A stretch of 54,048 nt of DNA, taken from the NCBI RefSeq assembly GCF_016862955.1, contig NZ_BONY01000063.1:1-54048 (forward strand), read 5' to 3'. This DNA is from Rhizocola hellebori (lineage in GTDB: Bacteria; Actinomycetota; Actinomycetes; Mycobacteriales; Micromonosporaceae). This document shows, piece after piece, positions 24,986 to 34,975 of the stretch. A program made the position numbers and the translations under genes. Below the pieces are notes generated by a model. That model did no database searches, had not been told where the DNA came from, and saw nothing but the letters and a program-made list of their open reading frames with translations. Numbering within the stretch: the first letter of the stretch is position 1; every line of letters starts with the position of its first letter.

Positions 24986-25942
24986 TCAGCTCTCTCTCAG
25001 GCTGCGGCCGGTCTTGGCCAGGAAGACGTCGTCAAGGCTGGGCCGGTGCAGCTCGATCGAGGTGAGTTTGATTCCGCCAGAGTCGAGCGCGCGCAACACA
25101 TGGGGGATCGCGGTCGCGCCGTCCTCCACGTAGAGGCGGATGCTGTCGTCGCCGGTCTCGAGTTTTTTGACGTAGTCGGCGCTGTCGAAGAGCTCCGCCG
25201 CGCCGGTCACGTTCTGCGGCAGCGAAACCGAGACCACGTCGCCGAGAACCTCCTGCTTGAGCTCGCTCGGCTTGCCCTCGGCCACGATCTCGCCGTGGTC
25301 GATGATGGCCAGCCGGTCGCAGAGCGCGTCGGCCTCGTCGAGGTAGTGGGTGGTGAGGAAGACGGTCATGCCCAGGTCGCGCAGCTTGCGCACCTCGTCC
25401 CACATGTGGGCACGCGACTGCGGGTCGAGCCCGGTCGTCGGCTCGTCGAGGAAGACGACCTTCGGCTTGTGGATGATGCCGAGCGCGATGTCGACCCGGC
25501 GCCGCTGACCGCCGGAGTAGGTCTTGCACTTGCGGTCGGCGTATTCGGTCAGCTCGAAGGCTTCCAGCGCCTCGGCTGCCAGCTTCAGCGCTTCTGTTTT
25601 GCGGATGCCGTACATCCGCGCGTGTAGCACCAGCTCTTCGCGAGCGGTGGAGTCGTCCCAGGTGCTGCCGCCTTGGGCGACATAACCGATGAGTTTGCGA
25701 ACTTCGCCGGGGTGTTTGCGGAGATCGGCGCCGGCGATGGTGGCCTCGCCGCCATCGGGCTCGATCAGGGTCGCCAGCATGCGCAGGGTTGTCGTCTTTC
25801 CGGCGCCGTTGGGGCCCAGGAACCCGAAGACCTCACCCTCGGCGACCTGCAGGTCGACACCGCGAACGGCTTCCACCGTCTTTTTCTCGCGGCCGGCCCT
25901 GGAAATAAACGATTTCCGAAGCCCAGAGGTCTCAATGATCAT
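24986..25942 (-). CDS. ABC exporter ATP-binding protein (DrrA-like)
   Basis: A 318-residue ATPase with Walker A GPNGAGKTTTLRML, Q-loop GYVAQGGSTWDD, signature YSGGQRRRVDIALG, Walker B VVFLDEPTTGLDP and H-loop TTHYLDEA. A C-terminal extension of about 90 residues of the DrrA type follows (VVSVSLPQNVTGA, then PSLDDVFLAKTG near the end), which helps bind the permease. It is the second gene of the operon, 53 bp after padR, with an operator-like palindrome in that gap. Confidence 0.95.
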   Translation of the reverse strand: MIIETSGLRKSFISRAGREKKTVEAVRGVDLQVAEGEVFGFLGPNGAGKTTTLRMLATLIEPDGGEATIAGADLRKHPGEVRKLIGYVAQGGSTWDDSTAREELVLHARMYGIRKTEALKLAAEALEAFELTEYADRKCKTYSGGQRRRVDIALGIIHKPKVVFLDEPTTGLDPQSRAHMWDEVRKLRDLGMTVFLTTHYLDEADALCDRLAIIDHGEIVAEGKPSELKQEVLGDVVSVSLPQNVTGAAELFDSADYVKKLETGDDSIRLYVEDGATAIPHVLRALDSGGIKLTSIELHRPSLDDVFLAKTGRSLRES

Positions 25943-25979
25943 AGGTCGGAACCCTACCGGCCGGGTCCGACATTAGTCA

Positions 25980-25997
25980 AGTTTGAATAATCAAACT
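25980..25997 (-). promoter_or_regulatory. PadR-type operator candidate before the ABC genes
   Basis: AGTTTGA (25980-25986), spacer ATAA, TCAAACT (25991-25997), a perfect 7-4-7 dyad that overlaps the padR stop codon and lies 38 bp upstream of the ATPase start. AT-rich dyads of this kind are common before DrrA-type operons controlled by PadR or MarR proteins. The adjacent PadR is the obvious candidate to bind it, which would give the ABC genes their own promoter. Confidence 0.6.
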
Positions 25998-26595
25998 AGT
26001 ACTCCAAGGCAGCCTTCCACTTGGCCATCAGCTCCTCGGACACGTATTCCGCACCGTCCTCGATCTCCTGCGCCACCCGCTCGCACCACGCGATCTCGCC
26101 CTCGTTGCGGGCGATCTGCAGCTCAAGCATCCAGCGCACGTTCTGCGGCTTCTGCTCCGGAACCGCCCAGCCCGACGTGTACGCGGCCTTCATGCCCTCG
26201 TTGGCAGCGGACAGCTTGCCCGCCCGCTGCCGAAGCACGGCAACGGTTTCCGCCCGCGGCACCTCCATCAGGAAGGAGAAAGCGGCCACAAATGGATCGA
26301 CATGACCCTCGGTGGACCCCCACAGATAGGTGTTCAGCAGGTCGCGGAACTGCGCCTCGCCCTTTGGCGTGCACTCGTACCTGGTCCGAGCCGGCCGGCC
26401 GCCCACCTGCTCCTGACCGACCTCCCGCAAAGCGTCCTCGTCGGTGAGCTTCTTGAGCGCGTGATAGATCGACCCCGGCTGCAGATTGGCCCACTTGTCG
26501 GCGTTCCAGCTCAGCAGCTCCCGCCGCACGTCATAGCCGTGCACCGGCTGCAGCAGCCGGACCACTCCGAGGATCATCATGCGCGTGATGGACAC
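25996..26595 (-). CDS. PadR family transcriptional regulator
   Basis: A 199-residue repressor-type protein. The winged helix domain spans residues 1-85 (TRMMILGVVRLLQPVHGYDVRREL in two steps, SIYHALKKLTDEDAL, and wing RTRYECTPKGEAQF). The C-terminal half is a long helical dimerisation region typical of the Vir-type PadR group. GTG 26595 was chosen because it gives the family start V/M-SITRMMILG; the in-frame extension to 27033 runs into accA sequence on the other strand and has no homology. It heads the exporter operon and is divergent from the carboxylase alpha gene by 69 bp. Confidence 0.92.
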   Translation of the reverse strand: MSITRMMILGVVRLLQPVHGYDVRRELLSWNADKWANLQPGSIYHALKKLTDEDALREVGQEQVGGRPARTRYECTPKGEAQFRDLLNTYLWGSTEGHVDPFVAAFSFLMEVPRAETVAVLRQRAGKLSAANEGMKAAYTSGWAVPEQKPQNVRWMLELQIARNEGEIAWCERVAQEIEDGAEYVSEELMAKWKAALEY

Positions 26596-26664
26596 CAGAT
26601 CAGCGTAGAGGCAGAGCGTCAGATCACAGGGCGAGGTTACTGATCGGTCGTTTAGACTCCGGCC

Positions 26665-28410
26665 ATGGCCGTCCTCTCCAAAGTGTTGATCGCCAATCGT
26701 GGCGAAATCGCCGTCCGGGTCATCCGAGCCTGCCGCGACGCGGGCCTGGGCAGTGTCGCGGTCTACGCCGACGGCGACCGGGAAGCACTGCACGCGAGGA
26801 TGGCCGACGAGGCCTACGCGCTCGACGGGGAGACCAGTGCCCAGACCTATCTGCGCATCGACAAGCTTCTTGACGTGGCGCGGCGGTCCGGGGCCGACGC
26901 TGTCCACCCGGGCTATGGGTTCCTGGCCGAGAACGCTGATTTCGCCCAGGCCGTGATCGATGCCGGGCTCACCTGGATCGGCCCGACCCCGCAGGCCATC
27001 CGCGATCTGGGCGACAAGGTCACCGCCCGGCACATCGCCCAGCGGGCGGGGGCGCCGCTGGTTCCGGGGACGGCTGAGCCGGTACCCACCTCATCTGAGA
27101 TTTTGGCTTTTGCAGAGGAATTCGGGCTGCCGGTGGCCATCAAGGCCGCGTTCGGCGGGGGCGGGCGCGGCCTCAAGGTCGCGCGCACCATGGAGGAGAT
27201 CCCGTCGCTTTTCGAATCGGCCACCCGCGAGGCCGTGGCGGCTTTCGGCCGTGGCGAGTGCTTCGTCGAGCGCTACCTCGACAAGCCAAGGCATGTGGAG
27301 GCGCAGGTCCTGGCCGACCAGCACGGCAACGTGATCGTGGTCGGCACCCGGGATTGTTCGTTGCAGCGACGGCATCAGAAGCTGGTCGAGGAGGCCCCGG
27401 CGCCGTTCCTCACCGACGAGCAGCGCGCCCAGATCCACTCCTCGGCGAAGGCGATCTGCCGGGAGGCCGGCTACCACGGCGCGGGCACGGTGGAATACCT
27501 GGTTGGCGCCGACGGCACGGTCTCGTTCCTCGAGGTCAACACCCGCTTGCAGGTGGAGCATCCGGTGACCGAGGAGACGGCCGGCATCGACCTGGTGCGC
27601 GAACAGTTCCGCGTCGCCAGCGGCGAGAAGCTCCGCTTCAGCGAGGACCCGGTCGCGCGCGGGCATTCCATCGAGTTCCGGATCAACGGCGAGGATCCGG
27701 GAAGGGGCTTTCTGCCCGCCCCGGGAAAGGTGACCGAGCTTCGCCTTCCCGAGGGCCCGGGGGTGCGGGTCGACACCGGGATCGAGTCCGGAAACACCAT
27801 CAGCGGCAACTTCGATTCGTTGCTGGCCAAGGTAATCATCACCGGCGAGACGCGCACAGAGGCTCTGGAGCGGGCCCGGCGCGCGCTCGACGAGATGGTG
27901 GTGGAGGGCATGGCGACCGCGCTGCCGTTCCACCGCGCCATCGTGCGGGACAAGGCTTTCATCGACTTCACCGTCCACACCCGATGGATCGAAACCGAAT
28001 GGGTGAACGAAGTCCTTCCTTTCACCAATGTGTCCGATGTGGAGCAAGAAGAGACGCCTCGCCGCACAGTCGTGGTAGAGGTTGGTGGCAAACGGCTTGA
28101 GGTCTCGCTGCCCGCCTCGCTCGGTGGCGCACCGGCGGCTCCGGCAGGCGCCAAACCGGCTCGCCGTGCCAAGAAGGGCCACGGCATAGCGGCGAGCGGC
28201 GATGCGCTGGCCGCGCCGATGCAGGGCACGATCGTCAAACTCGCTGTGGCGGAAGGTGACTCGGTCGCCGCTGGGGACACGATCGTGGTCCTTGAGGCGA
28301 TGAAGATGGAGCAGCCGCTGACCGCCCATAAAGCCGGTGTGGTAACCGATTTGAAGGCCGCCGTCGGTGACGTGGTGCAGTCGGGATCGGTGCTCTGCGA
28401 GATCAGATGA
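26665..28410 (+). CDS. Acyl-CoA carboxylase alpha subunit (biotin carboxylase plus biotin carrier)
   Basis: A 581-residue biotinylated subunit (AccA/AccA3-like) that carboxylates biotin using ATP and bicarbonate. In order: biotin carboxylase N-terminal domain ([34 protein letters not shown]), ATP-grasp domain ([29 protein letters not shown]), biotin carboxylase C-terminal domain to about 445, an Ala/Pro-rich linker, and the biotin carrier domain 510-581 with biotin Lys547 in LEAMKMEQ. It is shared by several carboxylases in actinobacteria. Partners here are the beta and epsilon subunits at 16444 and 19023, and BirA at 15319. Confidence 0.96.
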   Translation: MAVLSKVLIANRGEIAVRVIRACRDAGLGSVAVYADGDREALHARMADEAYALDGETSAQTYLRIDKLLDVARRSGADAVHPGYGFLAENADFAQAVIDAGLTWIGPTPQAIRDLGDKVTARHIAQRAGAPLVPGTAEPVPTSSEILAFAEEFGLPVAIKAAFGGGGRGLKVARTMEEIPSLFESATREAVAAFGRGECFVERYLDKPRHVEAQVLADQHGNVIVVGTRDCSLQRRHQKLVEEAPAPFLTDEQRAQIHSSAKAICREAGYHGAGTVEYLVGADGTVSFLEVNTRLQVEHPVTEETAGIDLVREQFRVASGEKLRFSEDPVARGHSIEFRINGEDPGRGFLPAPGKVTELRLPEGPGVRVDTGIESGNTISGNFDSLLAKVIITGETRTEALERARRALDEMVVEGMATALPFHRAIVRDKAFIDFTVHTRWIETEWVNEVLPFTNVSDVEQEETPRRTVVVEVGGKRLEVSLPASLGGAPAAPAGAKPARRAKKGHGIAASGDALAAPMQGTIVKLAVAEGDSVAAGDTIVVLEAMKMEQPLTAHKAGVVTDLKAAVGDVVQSGSVLCEIR

Positions 28411-28446
28411 TTGACTAAGTTGTCATATCGCCGTAGATTTCTGCCC

Positions 28447-28617
28447 ATGGATGAAGATCCTGAAATGACGGCATTGCACGTCAGATTGATTGCCGAAGGT
28501 CGGCTGCATCCAGCGGAAGATCCTGACAGCCTCTTCCTGATCAAGTCGCATGATCGCGGCATCAAACCCGATCAGATTGACGACGCCATCGGCGAAACAA
28601 GGGAAGATCGCCGTTGA
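28447..28617 (+). CDS. VapB-like antitoxin candidate
   Basis: A 56-residue, highly charged protein (MTALHVRLIAEG, then HDRGIKPDQIDDAIGETR). I see no clear ribbon-helix-helix or AbrB domain, so the call rests on size, charge and position: its stop codon overlaps the PIN toxin start by 1 bp. ATG 28447 is preferred; an in-frame TTG at 28411 directly after the carboxylase stop is possible. It begins 36 bp after the carboxylase alpha gene. Confidence 0.6.
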   Translation: MDEDPEMTALHVRLIAEGRLHPAEDPDSLFLIKSHDRGIKPDQIDDAIGETREDRR

Positions 28618-29012
28618 TGATCTATCTGGATGCGTCGGCGCTGGTGAACCTGGTGGAAGAGAACGAGCGCAGTAGACACCTACGCTCCTGGCTCGACCTC
28701 AACGCCCACCTTCCGTTTGCCACCAGCCAAATCACCGAAGTCGAACTGCCCCGAACCCTGCACCGGCTGGGACATCCCACCCCGGTGGAAAGAGCGGAGC
28801 GCCTCATGGAAGGACTCATGCGGGTGGAGACAGACGTCGCGATACGCAAACTCGCGGCCCGTCTGCCTGACCCGTTTCTGAGATCGCTGGACGCCCTTCA
28901 CCTGTCCTGCGCGGCTCAACTCGGGCCCAGGCTCACCATCGTCACCTACGACAAGAAGATGGCCCGGGCCGCGGTGCGCTCCGGCGCGGTCGCGGTGAGC
29001 CCCGGAGCCTGA
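28617..29012 (+). CDS. VapC-like PIN-domain RNase toxin
   Basis: A 131-residue single PIN domain. The metal-binding acidic set is present: Asp5 (IYLDASALV), Glu43 (TEVELPR), Asp92 (SLDALHLS) and Asp112 (VTYDKKM). VapC toxins cleave tRNA or rRNA and are held inactive by the partner encoded just upstream. ATG 28617 was chosen (TGATG overlap with the upstream stop); a TTG one codon earlier is less likely. The pair sits between the carboxylase alpha gene and the convergent guaB1. Confidence 0.88.
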   Translation: MIYLDASALVNLVEENERSRHLRSWLDLNAHLPFATSQITEVELPRTLHRLGHPTPVERAERLMEGLMRVETDVAIRKLAARLPDPFLRSLDALHLSCAAQLGPRLTIVTYDKKMARAAVRSGAVAVSPGA

Positions 29013-29047
29013 ACCACCCACGGCCTACCTAGCACGGATGGCCGGTT

Positions 29048-30511
<1,464 letters not shown>

Positions 30512-30560
30512 CTATACGCCGGTTCGCCGTGGTCGCCCGCCGTTAGCTCCCGCCCGCCTT

Positions 30561-30612
30561 GGAGTTCTCCCTTGGCGGCTCCGCGGTGTTGGCGGGCCGC
30601 CGGGTGAACTCC
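30561..30612 (-). other. Large nested hairpin between lpdA-like gene and guaB1
   Basis: Outer arms 30561-30571 (GGAGTTCTCCC) and 30602-30612 (GGGTGAACTCC) pair except for one T-T mismatch. Immediately inside, GGCGGC (30574-30579) pairs with GCCGCC (30596-30601), leaving a 16-base loop. Flanking C-rich and G-rich stretches could extend the stem. It lies 50 bp after the stop of the lpdA-like gene and 80 bp before the guaB1 start, on the same strand. A terminator or a guaB1 leader element are both possible. The rest of the 180-bp gap shows only a weak AAAGGG near 30510. Confidence 0.6.
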
Positions 30613-30661
30613 TGGGCGGAGGGAACCAAGGTCCGTGCTTCCACGCTTCAACCCTGCGCGC

Positions 30662-32065
30662 CTACTCCGTCTCGTGTTGCATCAGCTGGCGGGCGGCTTC
30701 GGCTATGGAGCCGGACAGCGACGGGTAGATGGTGATGGTGTGGGCCAGCTGGTTGACAGTGAGGTGGTTCTCCACCGCGATCGTGATCGGCATGATCAGC
30801 TCGCTGGCGCGCGGGGCGACCACGACACCGCCGACCACGATGCCGCTGGCCGGGCGGCAGTAGAGCTTGATGAATCCGTCGTCCAGCCCGGCCATCTTGG
30901 AGCGGGCATTGCCGGCGAGCGGGAGCATCACCTCGCGGGCGGGAATCTTGCCACTGTCCACATCGGTCTGAGACACGCCGACGGTGGCGAGCTCGGGATC
31001 GGTGAAAACGTTGGCGGCCACGGTCCGCAGTCGCAGGGGCGCCACCGCATCGCCGAGCGCGTGCCACATGGCGATGCGCCCCTGCATCGCGGCGACACTG
31101 GCGAGCGGGAGCACCCCGGTGCAGTCGCCGGCCGCGTAGATGCCGGGCACGTTGGTACGAGACACCCGATCGACGGTCACATAACCGCCGGTGCTGACCG
31201 CGATGCCGTACTCCACGAGCCCGAGATCGGCGGTGTTGGGCACGGAACCCACCGCCATGAGCGCATGCGAGCCCGTGACGACCCGGCCGTCGGCCAGCGC
31301 GACCGAGACACCTTCCCCGTCGCGGACCACGGACTCGGCGCGGGAGTTGTTGAGGATGGTCATGCCCCGGTTACGAAAGACGCGCTCGATCGCCGTCGCG
31401 GCGTCGGCGTCCTCGTGCGGCATGACCCGGTCGCGGCTGGAGACGAGCGTGACCTGCACCCCCATCGCCAGGTAGGCGGAGGCGAACTCGGCCCCGGTCA
31501 CGCCGGAGCCGATGACGATGAGATGGCTCGGCAGGGCCGGCAGATCGTAGACCTGCCGCCAGGTGAGGATGCGCTCGCCGTCGGGAAGCGCGGTGGGAAG
31601 CTGCCGAGGAGTGGCCCCGGTCGCGATCAACACGGTCGCCGCATCGATGAAGTACTCAGAGTCACCGTCATGGGGGCGAACCTTGACCCGGTGGGTGTGC
31701 CCGAGCATGTCGTCGCCGAAGCGCGCGGTGCCGTGCACCAGGGTCACCCCGGCCTTGACCAGCTTGGCCTGGATGTCCCGGGACTGCGCGGTTGCCAGGC
31801 GTTTGACCCGGGCATGGACCGCCGTTGCATCAACGGTTATCGCTTCCAGCCCGTCCGAATGGATGCCGAACTCCTCGGTGTCCCTGTACCCGGTCACCAC
31901 CTCTGAGCTGGCGATAAAGGTCTTCGACGGCACACAGTCGTCGAGCACGCACGCGCCGCCCGCGCCCGCCGCCTCGACCACGGTTACGTCGGCGTCGAGC
32001 TGGGCGGCGACCAGGGCCGCCTCGTATCCGGCGGGGCCGCCACCAATGATCACGATCTGGGTCAC
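30662..32065 (-). CDS. LpdA-like FAD/NAD-dependent disulfide-type oxidoreductase
   Basis: A 467-residue flavoprotein of the lipoamide dehydrogenase superfamily. FAD motif VIIGGGPAGYEAAL at residue 5, redox pair Cys39/Cys44 in GGACVLDDCVPSKT, NAD motif VIGSGVTGAEFASAYLAMG, and FAD motif IYAAGDCTGV. The C-terminal His-Glu catalytic dyad of true lipoamide dehydrogenases (HPT...E) is replaced by IYPSLSGSIAEA. It resembles the mycobacterial LpdA (Rv3303c) group, described as NAD(P)H quinone reductases, more than a pyruvate dehydrogenase E3. GTG 32065 gives the flavoprotein N terminus. Confidence 0.9.
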   Translation of the reverse strand: MTQIVIIGGGPAGYEAALVAAQLDADVTVVEAAGAGGACVLDDCVPSKTFIASSEVVTGYRDTEEFGIHSDGLEAITVDATAVHARVKRLATAQSRDIQAKLVKAGVTLVHGTARFGDDMLGHTHRVKVRPHDGDSEYFIDAATVLIATGATPRQLPTALPDGERILTWRQVYDLPALPSHLIVIGSGVTGAEFASAYLAMGVQVTLVSSRDRVMPHEDADAATAIERVFRNRGMTILNNSRAESVVRDGEGVSVALADGRVVTGSHALMAVGSVPNTADLGLVEYGIAVSTGGYVTVDRVSRTNVPGIYAAGDCTGVLPLASVAAMQGRIAMWHALGDAVAPLRLRTVAANVFTDPELATVGVSQTDVDSGKIPAREVMLPLAGNARSKMAGLDDGFIKLYCRPASGIVVGGVVVAPRASELIMPITIAVENHLTVNQLAHTITIYPSLSGSIAEAARQLMQHETE

Positions 32066-32190
32066 GAGGTCATTGTCTACCAGCGAGGTTGCCCTCAGGC
32101 CTCTGGCCGGGACAGTCAAGACGATATGGCTGGGAAAGACACGCGCTGGCGTATTCTCACCAGGGCTCGGCGCGGGATATCGTCATCGCC

Positions 32191-32646
32191 GTGCGTCATT
32201 ACGCAGCGTACGGATCGAACCTCGATCCCGGCCGGATGCGGGCTTACTGCCCGCACTCCCCCATGGTCGGCACTGGTTGGCTGGAAAATTGGCGGCTGAC
32301 CTTCGCCGGCGAGGAGCTTGTGGGCTGGGAAGGGTCGGTCACCACGATCGTCGAGTCCCCAGGCGACCGGGTCTTCGTCGCGCTCTATGACGTGCATCCC
32401 TGGGACGAGGCCCGCCTCGACGAGGTCGAGGGGGTCGACGCGGGCACCTACACCAAGCTGCATCTGCGGGTGGCCACTTTGGACGGTGAGGTCACCGCCT
32501 GGGTCTACGCCTTCAACGGTTTTGAGGGCGGGCTGCCCACGGCTTGGTACATCACGGAGATAGCCAACGCCGCGCAGAAGGCGGGCGCGCCCGACGACTA
32601 CGTGGCGCAGCTACGCGGAAGGCCCAGCCGCACCAACGGGCTCTAG
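32191..32646 (+). CDS. Gamma-glutamylcyclotransferase-like protein
   Basis: A 151-residue protein with the fold signature YAAYGSNLDPGRM near the N terminus, then YDVHPWDEARLDEVEGVDAGTYTK in two steps, where the conserved acidic residue before EG is the likely general acid/base. Family members cyclise gamma-glutamyl amino acids or related amines. GTG 32191 was chosen because YGSNL must be close to the N terminus; an in-frame extension to 32089 adds unrelated residues. The last 36 bp overlap the 3' end of the convergent GNAT gene. Confidence 0.85.
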   Translation: MRHYAAYGSNLDPGRMRAYCPHSPMVGTGWLENWRLTFAGEELVGWEGSVTTIVESPGDRVFVALYDVHPWDEARLDEVEGVDAGTYTKLHLRVATLDGEVTAWVYAFNGFEGGLPTAWYITEIANAAQKAGAPDDYVAQLRGRPSRTNGL

Positions 32647-33495
32647 GCGGTAGATGTTGACCCGATAGGACGCCGTCATGCCTACCCCGGTGTAGAGCTT
32701 GATGGCCCGTGTCGGGTTTTCCAGATCGACGCCGAGCCCCGCCTTCGGGTAGCCCTTGGCCGCGTAGATCCGGAAGGCCTCGGCGAGCAGTGCCCGGCCC
32801 ACGCCGCGCCGGCGATACCGCGCCAGCACGCCCAGATTGTTGATCCAGCCCTCGTCCCCGGACTTGGATTGCAGCGCCCCGGCCAGGCTGCCCTCCACCA
32901 GCGCGACCAGCCACTCGTCCCAGCGCACGGCCTGATCGGTGACCCAGCGATCCAGCCACTGCTGATAGGTGCGGGTGTTGTGGTCGAGGGAGTCGGCGAA
33001 GGCGGCTTCCATGAGGCTGTAGAAGTCGCCCATTTCCTCCTGGCGCACCGGCCTCACCTCGACTCCGGACACCGGGGGCAGGGCGGCAGGCAGGTCGATC
33101 GACATCCTCACGTTCTGCTTCAAGAACCGGAATCCGGCCTCTTCCAGCGCGGCCATCCAGTCGGTCTGGGTGGGCACCGCCCCGGCCCGGGCTGACCTTC
33201 GGCGCGAACCAAGGTGGTCCATGGCCTTCGCCAGCAGCGGTCGCTGCGAGGCCTGGCCTATTTCCGGATGAGTGAAGACTTCAAGCCAGTCCTGCTGGTC
33301 GCCGCTGGAGTCGACGAAGGTCCACCCCAGGATCGGGCCGCCCGGTTCCTGGGCGATGTAGCTGAACTCCGCCTTGAGTGCGAACTCGACTTCGGACATC
33401 TCGAACTCGGCTTGACCGACGGCGGCGATCTCGTAGGCGCGCACCAGCGCAAGCAACTCGTCGGCGTCCGCGGGGGTGGTCGGGCGAATCAGCAT
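32611..33495 (-). CDS. GNAT N-acetyltransferase (tandem domain)
   Basis: A 294-residue protein with two GNAT-like halves. The N-terminal half (IRPTTPADADELLALV) is degenerate; the C-terminal half carries the acetyl-CoA loop ARYRRRGVGRALLAEAF and the VDLENPTRAIKLYTGVGM motif. The substrate is unknown; the layout resembles mycothiol synthase-type tandem GNATs, but there is no specific evidence for that. ATG 33495 is preferred. It ends the likely operon MBL / SCO6745 / GNAT. Confidence 0.88.
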   Translation of the reverse strand: MLIRPTTPADADELLALVRAYEIAAVGQAEFEMSEVEFALKAEFSYIAQEPGGPILGWTFVDSSGDQQDWLEVFTHPEIGQASQRPLLAKAMDHLGSRRRSARAGAVPTQTDWMAALEEAGFRFLKQNVRMSIDLPAALPPVSGVEVRPVRQEEMGDFYSLMEAAFADSLDHNTRTYQQWLDRWVTDQAVRWDEWLVALVEGSLAGALQSKSGDEGWINNLGVLARYRRRGVGRALLAEAFRIYAAKGYPKAGLGVDLENPTRAIKLYTGVGMTASYRVNIYRLEPVGAAGPSA

Positions 33496-33505
33496 GAGCG
33501 GCAAA

Positions 33506-34297
33506 CTAGCTCAGACCGGCGTGTGCCTGCGCCTGATTTAGCAGCGTTACCAGCTCAGCCCGCTCCTTCGCCTCGAGCACCTTGAGCGCCTGGCCCGCGA
33601 TGTGATCGGCGATGGAGTCGGCCCACGCCCGGCGGCGCAGCAGCGGCCCGGGTTTCGGGTAGGGCGGCTGCCAGCCGAAGGCGACCGCCGCCGCTTCCCC
33701 CTCCGGCCCGCTGATGAGCGCCTGTACCGGAGTGAGCCCGCTGGCCTTTATGCCGACCAGGGTCGCGGCTGCGCGGTGCTCTGCAAGCAGATGAAGGGCG
33801 ATTGCGGCGCGCGCGCCCGGCCCGTCCAGCGGCCCGCTGAGCGCGCCGCCGCGCGGGGCCTCGAAGGTGGCTCTGCCCGACGGCAGCGGCATGGCCCGCC
33901 AGGCGGCGAAAAGGGGCATGCTCACGGCGTCGGCGGCCAGCGCCACCTGCTCGCTGAGCAGCACGAGCCGGACCACCTTGGGCGCATCCTCGAGCTTCTC
34001 CGCGCCCCAGCGGCAGCATTCGGCGAGCATCTGAGCGGCCACCTTGGCCGGTGACAGGACCGTACGCGCCGCCATCCAGCCGTCGCGTACCGCCTCCGGC
34101 GCGATCAGGCCGAGCGCGGCCGCGACCGTATCGGGCCGCACCTCGCCCAGCGCTCCACCCCGACCGGCCACATAGCAGGCCCAGCCGGTAAGCCCGAGCT
34201 CGCGCGCGCGGCGAAGGGTCCGGGGACATTCCAGAAAGGCCGAGCCGAGGCGGGTGACCGCTTTCCTGCTAGCCGCTGCGGCTTGGTCGGGGTTCAC
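33506..34297 (-). CDS. SCO6745 family protein
   Basis: A 263-residue helical protein that resembles the actinobacterial SCO6745 family: an N-terminal block with LGLTGWACYVAGRGGALG, then LIAPEAVRDGWMAA, and a second block with WRAMPLPSGRATFEAP and LHLLAEHRAAATLVGIKASGL. Function is not known to me; an HTH-like fold has been proposed for the family. GTG 34297 overlaps the stop of the MBL gene by 4 bp (GTGA), so the two are translationally coupled. Confidence 0.75.
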   Translation of the reverse strand: MNPDQAAAASRKAVTRLGSAFLECPRTLRRARELGLTGWACYVAGRGGALGEVRPDTVAAALGLIAPEAVRDGWMAARTVLSPAKVAAQMLAECCRWGAEKLEDAPKVVRLVLLSEQVALAADAVSMPLFAAWRAMPLPSGRATFEAPRGGALSGPLDGPGARAAIALHLLAEHRAAATLVGIKASGLTPVQALISGPEGEAAAVAFGWQPPYPKPGPLLRRRAWADSIADHIAGQALKVLEAKERAELVTLLNQAQAHAGLS

Positions 34298-34926
34298 GCA
34301 TCGATTGTGGACCCTGGAACGAGCCGCTCATATGGACAACCGGAGCGAGCGGAGAGGTGACCGTCCACGAGCGCGGCGCTGCGGTCGTTATCCAGACAGT
34401 CATGCAGGGCATAGGCCCGCTTCGGGGCCACCGCACGCACGAAGTCGAGTGACTCGGCCAGCTTCAGCCAGGGCGCGGAGACCGGCACGAAAAGAGTTTC
34501 GACTTCGACGCCTGCTGGCACATCGAAGGAGTCGCCCGGGTGATAAAGATCTTTGATCAAGAAGCCTATGTTGGGTACCCGAGGAATCTCCTCATGGATC
34601 ACCGCGTGCCATCCCCCGAAAGAGCGAACGGGCAACCCGGCCGCGTCGAAGGACTCCCCCGGGTTGACCGCCCGGGCGGCACCACCCCATTGCGCGGCAA
34701 ACTTCTCCACCACCGCCGGATGGGCGAAAACCGTCGCATGTGGACGCTTCGCCAGAGCGTCGGCGAGCCTTGCCGCGTCGATGTGGTCCACGTGCTCGTG
34801 GGTGATCAGCACCGCGTCCACCCCGTCCAGCGCGGCTTCCGCCTCGCTCCAGATCCCGGGATCGACCACCAGCACGCCACCGTCTTCGATCCTCACGCAG
34901 GCGTGCGAGTACTTCGTGACCTTCAT
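34294..34926 (-). CDS. MBL-fold metal-dependent hydrolase (UlaG-like)
   Basis: A 210-residue metallo-beta-lactamase-fold enzyme. The metal-binding motif is THEHVDHID (H-x-H-x-D-H), with a further ligand in LYHPGDSF and a C-terminal ALHD histidine. The start MKVTKYSHACVRIED at 34926 is the family N terminus; an extension to 35157 overlaps the divergent lipoprotein gene. The substrate is unknown. First gene of a three-gene unit (MBL, SCO6745, GNAT). Confidence 0.92.
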   Translation of the reverse strand: MKVTKYSHACVRIEDGGVLVVDPGIWSEAEAALDGVDAVLITHEHVDHIDAARLADALAKRPHATVFAHPAVVEKFAAQWGGAARAVNPGESFDAAGLPVRSFGGWHAVIHEEIPRVPNIGFLIKDLYHPGDSFDVPAGVEVETLFVPVSAPWLKLAESLDFVRAVAPKRAYALHDCLDNDRSAALVDGHLSARSGCPYERLVPGSTIDA

Positions 34927-34975
34927 GTGATGAGTCTGCCGCAACTTCTGACTGATGGGACGCGTCGGGAAGGGC

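Noticed and set aside
27091..28565. Two long minus-strand frames opposite the carboxylase alpha gene
   Set aside because: Antisense shadows of a strongly conserved biotin carboxylase; no recognisable motifs.
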